A stretch of DNA of 14,812 nt from Chloroflexota bacterium (GCA_024232355.1 JAAEPW010000361.1:1-14812), one strand, 5' to 3'. Positions 1 through 6,224 are shown, counted from the stretch's first letter. The notes: a model not told the origin generated them from the letters alone. Numbers and translations are program-made.

Positions 1-219
1 ACGTTCACCATTTCACCTAGCTTTGCTTTTCCGTGGCGGGCGCGGGCAATTCCGCTGGATGCCTCGTTGTCTCCGGCTATGCGGGTGGAGGTACAAGTGA
101 TTTGGGAATACTTGACGGAACAGCAGGGGATAGAGTTACCCTTGTTACCCCGCCGGGCCGGGTGGTATCTGGTGGCACAAGAGCAATTACGCAAAAAGGA
201 CAAGAAAACACGTCAATGA
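1..219 (+). CDS. C-terminal part of an unknown protein (cut by left edge)
   Basis: Reading frame 1 is open from the first base to a TGA at 217-219, giving about 72 residues with no recognisable family. The tail is rich in charged residues (it ends KKDKKTRQ) after a segment containing VQVIWEYLTEQQ, so it is probably a soluble C-terminal helix and basic tail. The support for it being real is its stop: the TGA overlaps the ATG of the next gene (216-218) in an ATGA arrangement, typical of translationally coupled operon genes. A competing GTG-started frame at 33 that runs into the next gene has no ribosome binding site and is best treated as a false 5' extension. Function unknown; the start lies outside the window. 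Confidence 0.6.
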   Translation, partial: TFTISPSFAFPWRARAIPLDASLSPAMRVEVQVIWEYLTEQQGIELPLLPRRAGWYLVAQEQLRKKDKKTRQ

Positions 220-809
220 TCATTTTGAGTCTGACCGTTTCCGCTCTGTGGATAGCCACACTGGCGCAAGACCTGGCGCGGCGCGAGGTCTCACTACTCG
301 TGTTCATCGCGCTGGCGGTTGCTTCTCTTGCCGGTCATCCCTGGCCTTGGTGGGCGCTCACCGGCCTGGCCCTGTTGTGGCCGTCGCGAGAACGTGCTCT
401 GCTGTTGGTCCCCTGTGCGATGTCGCTGGGGGCGCTCACCGGTGAATACGCGCCCGCCATCGCGATGATGGCCGGGATCACGGCCTGGGCGCTCTCCTGG
501 TGGGGCGGCGCGGACGGCATCGCGCTGCTCGTTCTAGCCCTACGTGGGGGATTGCCGGGGCTGGTCATCGGTGCGGTGGTATCTGCATTGTGGGGCATCA
601 TCCTGATGATGGTGCGAAAGAGGTCTCTGCTGGGACTTTTCGGAACCGTGTCCGGTATCTTGGCTCTGCGAGCCGAGGATGAGGACATCCCGGCAGAGAC
701 AGAAATGCCCGCCGCTGCGGCTTTGGCTGTGGGAGGGTTGATCGTCGAGTTCTTGATTTTGTGTAGCGTTGTGATAAAGGGAGGAAAAAGCTCATGTCTG
801 TTTGGATAG
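216..809 (+). CDS. A24 prepilin-peptidase-like membrane protein
   Basis: A 197-residue polytopic membrane protein. Family A24 enzymes are membrane aspartyl proteases that cleave the class III leader of type IV prepilins and can methylate the new N-terminus. Seen here: a first Asp in DLARREV (D19), matching the first catalytic Asp motif; GGAD with D100, matching the second; and near the end EMPAAAALAVGG (about 163-174), resembling the conserved IPFGP-xLalG helix. Several hydrophobic helices lie between. There is no N-terminal zinc/methylase domain, so it is of the short TadV/CpaA size class. I chose the ATG at 216 because it overlaps the previous stop and precedes the first hydrophobic helix; an AAAGGA at 195-200 is a distant, weak ribosome site. 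It overlaps the next gene by 16 bases. No pilin gene is visible in the window, so the substrate is unknown. Confidence 0.68.
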   Translation: MIILSLTVSALWIATLAQDLARREVSLLVFIALAVASLAGHPWPWWALTGLALLWPSRERALLLVPCAMSLGALTGEYAPAIAMMAGITAWALSWWGGADGIALLVLALRGGLPGLVIGAVVSALWGIILMMVRKRSLLGLFGTVSGILALRAEDEDIPAETEMPAAAALAVGGLIVEFLILCSVVIKGGKSSCLFG

Positions 810-1243
810 ATGATAAAAGGCCGCGCTTGTTGGCGGCTGTGCCGTGCGAGGATGCTGCAACGTCGGCTTCGATGGGGGACGGTCGGGTATCATTGCAGCG
901 TGTCTTTTACGACCTGTACGCGGGCGCATTCCCGGCCGCATTCGAGCGGTTGAACGTCGCCACGATGTGGATGGGTGGCGAGGGAGAATACACAATTGGC
1001 GCTCGTCTGACCGGCCCCGATGGTACGGTGCTGGCCGAGGCCCAGATACCACACACGTGTCAGCCCGAGCCTACGACGATGATCCACCTGATCCATTTTT
1101 CCAGCGATGGCGTGATGACGATGGTATTGCCCCAGCCAGGCCGGTACGACGTGGACGTGCTGCTGGACGACATACAGGTCTCGACCTTCCCGTTGTTCGT
1201 CGTCGAGATCAGAAGCGAGGTTGAGGACAATGGGGAAAACTGA
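794..1243 (+). CDS. Small beta-rich protein resembling DUF6941
   Basis: A 149-residue protein with no signal peptide or membrane segment. Alternating hydrophobic strands run through most of it: LLAAVPCED near residue 13, VSLQRVFYDL near 32, a central EYTIGARLTGPDG, and a closing PGRYDVDVLLDD then STFPLFVVE. This layout, with an early Cys-Glu-Asp and a late GxYxVxVxLDD strand, recalls the DUF6941 family of small beta-sandwich proteins of unknown function; the assignment is from memory of the pattern only. GGGAGG at 780-785 stands 8 bases before the ATG and supports this start. The gene overlaps its upstream neighbour by 16 bases and its downstream neighbour by 14, so it is part of the same coupled operon. 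No function can be assigned. Confidence 0.6.
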   Translation: MSVWIDDKRPRLLAAVPCEDAATSASMGDGRVSLQRVFYDLYAGAFPAAFERLNVATMWMGGEGEYTIGARLTGPDGTVLAEAQIPHTCQPEPTTMIHLIHFSSDGVMTMVLPQPGRYDVDVLLDDIQVSTFPLFVVEIRSEVEDNGEN

Positions 1244-1751
1244 ACACATCGGATTGTGGATACTCGTCGCCCTCACCTCCATCAGTTTGATCGTCCTGTC
1301 CGTCATTGTGACCGGTGAATTGGCCGAGATCAACCAGCAATTGCTCGTCTTGATGGAAAATGACGTCCGCTCTGTCGTTGACACAAGTGTGACGGATGAG
1401 GGGGTAGGTGGATCCGCCCATGTGGAGATCTCTCACGTGCAGGTCTTGACCAACAGTGTCACGATGACGGTCACTGTGAAAGCGCACGGCGCGGGCGACT
1501 TGTTGTTCGAGCCACCCGAGTTGCAGAGTACGGAAGGCACAGTTTACCCGGCGACCGGTGAGAGCGTGGCAGATGCAAGAATAGCGTTTCTCGATCTGGT
1601 CACTCGTGGCGAGGCAGTTACACGCCTCGAGTTCTCCGGTCGAGCGAGTCCGACGGCGGGGTTGTGGTTGATCTTTAATCCCCATCAGGAAACCACTAAC
1701 AGCATCGCCCCTCAACTGCGCGTGGCGGTGTCGCTTCGAGACGGGGAGTAA
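1230..1751 (+). CDS. Single-pass membrane protein with Ig-like outer domain
   Basis: A 173-residue protein. Residues about 8-28 (GLWILVALTSISLIVLSVIV) form one hydrophobic helix, followed by a short amphipathic helix (ELAEINQQLLVLMEND) that could be a coiled coil, then from about 64 a beta-rich domain (HVEISHVQVLTNSVTMTVTV and onward) resembling DUF4352/telokin-like Ig folds. The likely topology is N-terminus in, beta domain outside. The ATG at 1230 is chosen over a TTG at 1221; GAGG at 1217-1220 lies 9 bases upstream. It starts inside the end of the preceding gene. Next to a prepilin-peptidase-like gene one would look for a prepilin, but the N-terminus lacks the Gly-x4-Glu cleavage motif, so I call it an ordinary membrane-anchored protein. 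Function unknown. Confidence 0.62.
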   Translation: MGKTEHIGLWILVALTSISLIVLSVIVTGELAEINQQLLVLMENDVRSVVDTSVTDEGVGGSAHVEISHVQVLTNSVTMTVTVKAHGAGDLLFEPPELQSTEGTVYPATGESVADARIAFLDLVTRGEAVTRLEFSGRASPTAGLWLIFNPHQETTNSIAPQLRVAVSLRDGE

Positions 1752-1752
1752 A

Positions 1753-3015
1753 ATGGTCAACAATCCGGATACTATCCAGCAGATCACTTGCCTGGAAAAC
1801 GAGCTACAAGCTCGTCAGATGAGCATTCGCCAGTTGGAATCCTTACTCGCGAGTCAGAACTGGATGAAGGAACACGCAGAAAATGCGCGTGACTCGATAC
1901 GTGAACGATTGGAGCACATCGCCAACTCGTTGTGCTCCCAGATGGTGAATGATCTGCGCCAAGAGTCTCCCGATGGCATATCGCAGATCGATCACAAAGA
2001 GCTGTCGGCTTGGATCATTGCGGCTGTGGGAAAGCAGATTGATCATCTATCCGCCGGTGGCCGGGGGACCGGCGACGCGGACGTAGAATCCGAAAACGTG
2101 GAATTGCAACACAAGATCATCCGATTGAAAGAGTCGCTCGAAAGAGAAAAAGAAGCGCACAGGAAAACCCGGCAAGATATAAAGCACGTTCAGTCCGCGT
2201 TGGATGCCGCCCTGGCAACATCCCGAGACACACCGGAACCCGCCGCAGATATACCCGACTGGCTGTCCGAGTTGCAGCTATGGCCCAAGTTCGATCAGGG
2301 GATGACGCTGCTGCAAACCATCGCCGAGACGGGGATGGTTCGGCGTTTCGATGTGTCGAGCGCATACGGGAACTCGATCGGAGCCGGACGCGAGTCCAGC
2401 TTTATCCGGCGAATGATCACCCGTTCGCAAGAGCGGGAATTGCTCACCGTCGTCACCGTCGATAGCGAAACGGTAGGGGCCAGCACGCAGGATTTGGTAC
2501 AACTGTCAGACCAGGGAAAGGAAGCGTGTCGACTACTTTTTCATCTGGCCCCGGTGCCGAACGAAATCGAGCGGTTGCTGCCGTGCTGCCAGACGTTGCC
2601 CAGGATATTGTTGGTCCTGGAAGCCGCCGAACTCTTGCGCAATGCAGGCTTTACGGTGGAACTGGCCCCGTATCCGGTCGATGTGCCGCAATCTGACCAA
2701 TCTTTGGCGCTCGCTCTGAAAGCGACGTTCGAGGATAAACCGGTGTTCGTCATGGTCGAGGGCAAGCACAGCGCCGTCGTCGAATGGAATCGCAAATGGC
2801 AGGACCATTACGACGCGATTGGGGATCGTTTCCACGTCGTCGTCGCATCGGAAAAGATAAAGTCTCGTTTGTTGAGCCACGTCCATCGCTGGGTTCAAAA
2901 GAACAAACGCGGCTTGACGTTGCGGATGACCAACATCAGCAAAGTGCGGGGCAAGGGCAGGCGCGGAAACGATATTTGGACGATCCGGCACACTCTGGGA
3001 GATAGCACAGAATGA
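1753..3015 (+). CDS. Coiled-coil / winged-helix protein with possible PD-(D/E)XK-like C-terminal domain
   Basis: A 420-residue soluble protein with three visible parts. Residues about 8-155 are heptad-rich and highly charged (for example LKESLEREKEAHRK near 125-138), so predicted coiled coil. Residues about 180-262 read as a winged-helix domain: MTLLQTIAETGMVRRFDV, then SSFIRRMITRSQERELLTVV, then LSDQGKEACRLL. Residues about 283-385 alternate strands and helices like a restriction-endonuclease fold: LLRNAGFTVELAP, an acidic VDVPQSD (310-315), a strand VFVMVEGK with E336-x-K338, a helix with Q350, and a strand FHVVVAS. E-x-K plus an upstream Asp and a downstream Gln fits a PD-(D/E)XK nuclease, though the first Asp is not certain, so it may be a non-catalytic relative. 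The ATG follows GGGGAG (1743-1748). Its TGA overlaps the next ATG by four bases, tying it to the SSB-like gene. Sequence-specific DNA binding or end processing is plausible but inferred. Confidence 0.62.
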   Translation: MVNNPDTIQQITCLENELQARQMSIRQLESLLASQNWMKEHAENARDSIRERLEHIANSLCSQMVNDLRQESPDGISQIDHKELSAWIIAAVGKQIDHLSAGGRGTGDADVESENVELQHKIIRLKESLEREKEAHRKTRQDIKHVQSALDAALATSRDTPEPAADIPDWLSELQLWPKFDQGMTLLQTIAETGMVRRFDVSSAYGNSIGAGRESSFIRRMITRSQERELLTVVTVDSETVGASTQDLVQLSDQGKEACRLLFHLAPVPNEIERLLPCCQTLPRILLVLEAAELLRNAGFTVELAPYPVDVPQSDQSLALALKATFEDKPVFVMVEGKHSAVVEWNRKWQDHYDAIGDRFHVVVASEKIKSRLLSHVHRWVQKNKRGLTLRMTNISKVRGKGRRGNDIWTIRHTLGDSTE

Positions 3016-3734
3016 ACAACAACGTCGTCATACTCAAAGGTCGAGTCGCAAGCGAGCCGGTTTACGAGATCATCCGAGGCAGCAATCTGGCGTTTGTCAA
3101 TTTCAAGCTGGGGGTGAATCTATACAAGGGAGGGAAAACTGCCGTTTTCTTGAAAGGAAACGTCGCCCAGGCCCCCCGATATATGCTCGTGGAGAACAGA
3201 CGGCCGTTTATGTTTTTCAACCTGGCCGTGGACCGTCCCACCTGGATGCACACTCACTACGGCAAGGCCGATTTTCTGCGCGTCGTGGCCTACGACGAGC
3301 GTGCATTGTTCGACTATGCGTATCTGCGAGTTGGATCCGAGTTGTTGGTGTCTGGTGGGCTGCAATTACGCGAGTTCGAGACAAACGGCGAGACGCGCCA
3401 CGTGACCGAGGTCGTGGCCGATGCTGACGACGGTATTTTGTTTCTGAGAAACATCGACTATGAAGGAGGCGAGACAAAGAAAAAAGAGTTGTTGAAAGAG
3501 CATGAGACACAATCACCACCCGAGATCGAACGACGGATGAGTGGTGGCGGGTTTTTCCGCGTCACAGCGCGAGGGCGTCTGGCGGACGACACGTTCAACG
3601 CCCTCGGCGATCACGTGGGCGCGCAGGTATTTGTGATGGGCCGTTTGCAGGCCCGCCGGTGGAACGATCGAACGATCATCGAGGTCGCAGCAAACGACGT
3701 TACGTTTCTGCGTTCCGCCCGGCAGAGAGACTAG
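3012..3734 (+). CDS. SSB-like protein with one OB fold nested inside another
   Basis: A 240-residue protein related to bacterial single-stranded DNA-binding protein. Residues 1-36 (starting MNNNVVILKGRVASEP and ending FVNFKLGVN) match the first strands of an SSB OB fold. Residues about 42-148 are a complete SSB-type OB fold: AVFLKGNVAQAP, FMFFNLAVDR, ADFLRVVAYDERALFDY, VGSELLVSGGLQLREFE, VTEVVADADDGILFL. A charged linker (149-179) follows, then residues 180-234 resume with FFRVTARGRLADD, VGAQVFVMGRLQARRWND, TIIEVAANDVTFL, the second half of an SSB fold. The first and last pieces add up to one fold, interrupted where strand 2 leads to strand 3. There is no acidic SSB tail; the end is basic (RSARQRD). 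ATG overlaps the preceding TGA, so it is co-translated with the winged-helix protein. The likely role is binding of single-stranded DNA during replication, recombination or transfer of a mobile element. SSB homology is confident; the nesting is my reading. Confidence 0.78.
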   Translation: MNNNVVILKGRVASEPVYEIIRGSNLAFVNFKLGVNLYKGGKTAVFLKGNVAQAPRYMLVENRRPFMFFNLAVDRPTWMHTHYGKADFLRVVAYDERALFDYAYLRVGSELLVSGGLQLREFETNGETRHVTEVVADADDGILFLRNIDYEGGETKKKELLKEHETQSPPEIERRMSGGGFFRVTARGRLADDTFNALGDHVGAQVFVMGRLQARRWNDRTIIEVAANDVTFLRSARQRD

Positions 3735-3743
3735 TTCTATTGT

Positions 3744-3749
3744 AAGGAG
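3744..3749 (+). promoter_or_regulatory. Ribosome binding site deciding the spoVS start
   Basis: AAGGAG stands 2 bases before the first in-frame ATG (3752) and 8 bases before the second (3758). Normal spacing favours the second, so the protein probably begins MIEEQKMIKV. Confidence 0.6.
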
Positions 3750-3757
3750 AAATGAAA

Positions 3758-4075
3758 ATGATCGAGGAACAAAAAATGATCAAAGTGGCATCCGCGTCGA
3801 AAACAGCGAGCGTGGCAGGTGCTATCGCGCACACGATGCGTGAATCGGAATCCGGTGAGGTAAAAGTGCGCGCGATGGGGGCCGGTGCGGTCAACCAGGC
3901 GATCAAGGCAATAGCTCTCGCGTGCAAATTTTTGCTGGACGACGACCCCCCTGTCTCGATTTGCTGTATCCCGGCCTTTGTCGATCTCGAGTTGGACGGC
4001 GAGGAAAAGACGGCCATCGAGATGATGCTCCAACGACACGAGTTCGTGGACAGCGACGACGACTTGGCAAACTAG
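3758..4075 (+). CDS. spoVS: SpoVS-family small nucleic-acid-binding-type protein
   Basis: A 105-residue protein matching stage V sporulation protein S along most of its length. Hallmarks seen: VASASKTASVAGAIAH (10-25), the signature MGAGAVNQAIKAIALA (40-55) and CIPAFVDLELDGEEKTAIEM (70-89). SpoVS is normally about 86 residues; this one carries an extra acidic tail (HEFVDSDDDLAN). In Bacillus it affects septation and sporulation; the fold is Alba-like, and in non-sporulating lineages such as Chloroflexota its role is unclear. The start at 3758 is preferred over ATG 3752 because AAGGAG at 3744-3749 lies 8 bases from the former and only 2 from the latter. It follows the SSB-like gene after 17 bases (23 to the chosen start) and is the last gene of the left operon, so a role with single-stranded or nucleoid DNA is a reasonable inference. 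Confidence 0.88.
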   Translation: MIEEQKMIKVASASKTASVAGAIAHTMRESESGEVKVRAMGAGAVNQAIKAIALACKFLLDDDPPVSICCIPAFVDLELDGEEKTAIEMMLQRHEFVDSDDDLAN

Positions 4076-4403
4076 AATAGGTGTGCTGCGCTCGAGTCGC
4101 GCAATATAGTTGCATAATACTGGCACGAAACTGGGGTTGCGCGACGCAAAAATGGCCACACAACTCGCAAACACTCGATTACGGGGTTTATAAAATGACG
4201 TAAGAGGGGTTACGTGCGTCGTATAAAAACGTCCCCTTTGGGAAGCGACGCCGGTCACCGGACAGGATTGATGATGATGCGAAAAGAGCAAAGATCGCTA
4301 CTTTTACGACGAAATATGTGTGAAAATCACCAAAAACAACCAGATTTCGCTATTTTCGGCCATTCGTCGTCGCCGGTCTTGTGACGCGTAAAGGAGCGTT
4401 AAA
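4076..4403. promoter_or_regulatory. Non-coding gap upstream of the recombinase, with inverted repeats
   Basis: This 328-base stretch holds no convincing gene. It contains a perfect 9-bp inverted repeat (GTCGCGCAA 4096-4104, TTGCGCGAC 4137-4145), ACGTAA/TTACGT arms (4198-4203 and 4210-4215) around GAGGGG, a 5-bp palindrome CCGGT-C-ACCGG (4251-4261), and two TATAAAA boxes (4189-4195 and 4222-4228) that could serve as -10 elements, though neither has a good -35. The recombinase ribosome site AAGGAG is at 4391-4396. The recombinase promoter, and possibly its operator or recombination site, should lie here; the exact promoter cannot be fixed by eye. Confidence 0.45.
4096..4145. repeat. Perfect 9-bp inverted repeat with 32-base spacer
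   Basis: The left arm GTCGCGCAA (4096-4104) is the exact reverse complement of the right arm TTGCGCGAC (4137-4145). The right arm is itself part of a smaller hairpin TTGCG-CGA-CGCAA (4137-4149). The spacer is AT-richer and includes CATAAT (4113-4118). It could be an operator, a recombinase arm site or the end of the upstream transcript; there is no T-run on the + strand to make it a classical terminator. Confidence 0.4.
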
Positions 4404-5300
4404 ATGACTCTCTGGGACGATACCGTAAGGCGGTTTTTAGAAGGCCGTAACGCCGCATCTACCGAGTACCAATATCGCCTCGGCTTGAGACATTTCGCCG
4501 ACTGGTATGCTAAAGTCTACGGCGAGCCCCCCACCCCAGATACCCTCACCGACATCACGGCGCGCCAGTGGCGCGACTATCTCTCCGGCGAGCGCGGGCT
4601 CAAAGCCGCCACGGTCAATCAACGCCTCGCCGCGCTCAAGGGACTGGTGCGTTCCTGCGGGCGGCAATTGGACGTCCGGGGGATAAAAAGTGTGCGCGCC
4701 CCCATCGAGCCACTGACGAGTCGAGACTTGGGCCGTCTGCTGGCCGTCGCCGAGAACGCCGTCTGGGGTCCTCCGTGGCTAGCGCTGCGAAACGCCGCGA
4801 TGATCGCCCTGATGGCCAAGGCCGGTCTGCGCGTGAGTGAGGTCGTGGGCCTGAACGTTTCCGACGTAGAGCTCAGGCCCCGCTCAGGCTGGGCGACGAT
4901 CCGGCGCGGCAAGGGGCTCAAGGAACGACGGGTTCCTCTGTCCAGCCAGGCGCGTGGATACATCCAGAAATATCTGAATGGCAGGCCCGAGTGGGCGAGG
5001 CCTGCCCTGAGGCGGGCGTACCGCCCGGAGTCGAAGGGGCATGCATTGTTCATCAGCAAGACCGGCAAGCGTCTGCACAAACGAGACGTGCAACGGATGA
5101 TAACCAACACGGCCGCCTCCGGTCTGGAGAGAAAGGTCTCGACGCACGTCCTGCGCCACACGTTTGCGACCCGATTCTTGCGCAATGGCGGGGACCTGGC
5201 GACACTCCAGTCGATCCTGGGTCACGCCAACATCGAGACGACCTCCCGTTACCTGCACCCGGATGTCGAGGGAATGCAGAGTATGGTGGAGGATTTATGA
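4404..5300 (+). CDS. Tyrosine recombinase (XerC/XerD-like integrase)
   Basis: A 298-residue site-specific recombinase that cuts and rejoins DNA through a 3'-phosphotyrosine link. Residues 1-100 form the N-terminal SAM-like core-binding domain (EYQYRLGLRHFADWY, ARQWRDYLSGERGLKAATVNQRLAAL). Residues about 104-298 are the catalytic domain with the full residue set: R143 in AGLRVSEV, K170 in RRGKGLKERRVPL, H248 and R251 in HVLRHTFATRFL, H274 in LGHANIETT, and nucleophile Y283 in SRYLHPD. Length matches XerC/D and the small integrases of mobile elements rather than large phage integrases. AAGGAG (4391-4396) lies 7 bases before the ATG. It is followed after 21 bases by an SSB-like gene in the same direction. 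Being placed amid accessory DNA genes it is more likely an element recombinase than the housekeeping Xer; no dif-like or attachment site was confirmed. Confidence 0.93.
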   Translation: MTLWDDTVRRFLEGRNAASTEYQYRLGLRHFADWYAKVYGEPPTPDTLTDITARQWRDYLSGERGLKAATVNQRLAALKGLVRSCGRQLDVRGIKSVRAPIEPLTSRDLGRLLAVAENAVWGPPWLALRNAAMIALMAKAGLRVSEVVGLNVSDVELRPRSGWATIRRGKGLKERRVPLSSQARGYIQKYLNGRPEWARPALRRAYRPESKGHALFISKTGKRLHKRDVQRMITNTAASGLERKVSTHVLRHTFATRFLRNGGDLATLQSILGHANIETTSRYLHPDVEGMQSMVEDL

Positions 5301-5321
5301 GGAATAGGAGGTTTTTGAGAA

Positions 5322-5741
5322 ATGTTGAATGAAACTCATATCGAAGGGTACGTCACCAAAAAACAATGGATGTACGGCGGTGACAAATTTATGCGAGTCG
5401 CCGTCTATCGTGATCCGGACCGACCGCGCAAGGAGAATGACCGGGAGTCTAAAAAGGGCGGGCAGGATCAGCCCGATTATGTCACCGTCAAACTGCCCGC
5501 AGCCTTGATTGCGGGGATGCCCATCGAATTCAAACCGAGCCAGCGAATTCAGGTACACGGGTGGTTGGAAAGTCGGCAGTACACGCAATCTTTGGCCGAG
5601 TTCCTGGACAATGTAAAAGACAAGGGCCAGGAACAACAGGTAGAGATTGATCCGGAACTGTCCAAAAAGATCATCACCTTTCGCAGTTCCACCTGGGTCG
5701 TCGCCGACCGCATCCAGATTGTGACTAGAGGGGACAAGTAA
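5322..5741 (+). CDS. SSB-like OB-fold protein (divergent)
   Basis: A 139-residue protein with the SSB pattern in weakened form. Strands 1-2 read NETHIEGYVTKKQWMYG and DKFMRVAVYRD (about 3-31). A long charged insert follows (32-50, DRPRKENDRESKKGGQD). The second half reads DYVTVKLPAALIAG (52-65), then SQRIQVHGWLESRQYTQSLAEFL (73-94), and it closes with STWVVADRIQIV (123-134). The -VxGWLxSR- strand and -VVADxIxIV- ending correspond to SSB strands 4 and 5. No acidic Asp-Phe tail is present. TAGGAGG at 5305-5311 lies 10 bases before the ATG. It is probably co-transcribed with the recombinase just upstream, suggesting single-strand binding during recombination or element replication. The family call is moderately certain; the exact function is inferred. 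Confidence 0.65.
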   Translation: MLNETHIEGYVTKKQWMYGGDKFMRVAVYRDPDRPRKENDRESKKGGQDQPDYVTVKLPAALIAGMPIEFKPSQRIQVHGWLESRQYTQSLAEFLDNVKDKGQEQQVEIDPELSKKIITFRSSTWVVADRIQIVTRGDK

Positions 5742-5982
5742 GGGAATTCCAGAGAAATAAATCTCCCAAACAGATTTTGTGATGCAGTCAACGACACCTT
5801 GAAAAGACAAATTGTGACGGAATTCCTTGAGCTTTTCCGGATATTTTGTGACTTTGTGCAATTTATGAGATTCTCCGCCGCAAATCTTGGGAGAAGTTAA
5901 AAACTGGAAAAGCCAGCGCAAGGGTTCGGGTTCACACAATCGAATATATCGTTGGTTAGTTAGCTATAGTTTTAGCCGGTTT

Positions 5983-6029
5983 ATGGGCAAAGCTATCTTT
6001 TCGTTGAGAGAAAAGATGGCTTTGCCTAT
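5983..6029 (+). terminator. Probable terminator of the recombinase/SSB-like operon
   Basis: Arms 5986-6002 (GGCAAAGC... TCTTTTC) and 6010-6026 (GAAAAGAT... GCTTTGCC) pair over 17 bp with a single G-U wobble and a 7-base loop (GTTGAGA). Three further pairs, one a wobble, extend the stem to 5983-6029. It is followed by the T-rich TATTTTCTG, which suits an intrinsic terminator on the + strand about 240 bases after the last gene. Confidence 0.6.
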
Positions 6030-6056
6030 TTTCTGTATGGTAGGTACGCACATTAA

Positions 6057-6224
6057 CAAACAGCGTCCTTTTTTATCGGCGCGGTTGGTGGAAACATCAA
6101 CCGTGCGGTCGAGTCCTCGATGGTAGCCTTGCAATGGTTACTCTGGCAGTACGACGTCTGGCGGGAAACCGGCCAGGCCCCTGATCCGGAGGGCCGCAAG
6201 GGAAGAGTACAGGGTGACGACTGA
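6057..6224 (+). pseudogene. Coding-like remnant or structured RNA segment
   Basis: Between a TAA (6054-6056) and a TGA (6222-6224) an open frame of 55 codons reads like a real protein end: FFIGAVGGNINRAVESS, then MVALQWLLWQYDVWRETG, then QAPDPEGRKGRVQGDD. It has GC-rich third positions like the genuine genes here. The only ATG (6120) has no ribosome site, so it would be a C-terminal remnant of a broken gene or a very small gene of 34 residues. The same DNA folds strongly (12-bp stem with GAAA loop at 6079-6106; second GAAA-capped stem near 6158-6175), so an RNA role is an alternative. I do not recognise it. Confidence 0.3.
6079..6106 (+). repeat. 12-bp stem with GAAA tetraloop
   Basis: Bases 6079-6090 pair with 6095-6106, including two G-U wobbles, around a GAAA loop (6091-6094). 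GNRA-capped stems of this quality are common in structured RNAs. It lacks the conserved triad of a group II intron domain V. Confidence 0.45.

Noticed and set aside
33..215. GTG-started N-terminal extension of the peptidase-like gene
   Set aside because: It has no ribosome site, shows a Gly/Ser/Thr-rich non-conserved composition, and frame 1 over the same DNA is open and ends in an ATGA overlap.
1230..1320. Prepilin-type (class III) signal in the membrane protein next to the peptidase-like gene
   Set aside because: There is no Gly followed by Glu at +5 before the hydrophobic helix.
5295..5939. - strand frame of 214 residues
   Set aside because: It lies largely antisense to the SSB-like gene, which has a ribosome site and OB-fold pattern; the - strand product has no family features.
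6079..6106. Group II intron domain V
   Set aside because: The GAAA-capped stem lacks the AGC-type triad and internal bulge, and no intron-encoded reverse transcriptase is nearby.
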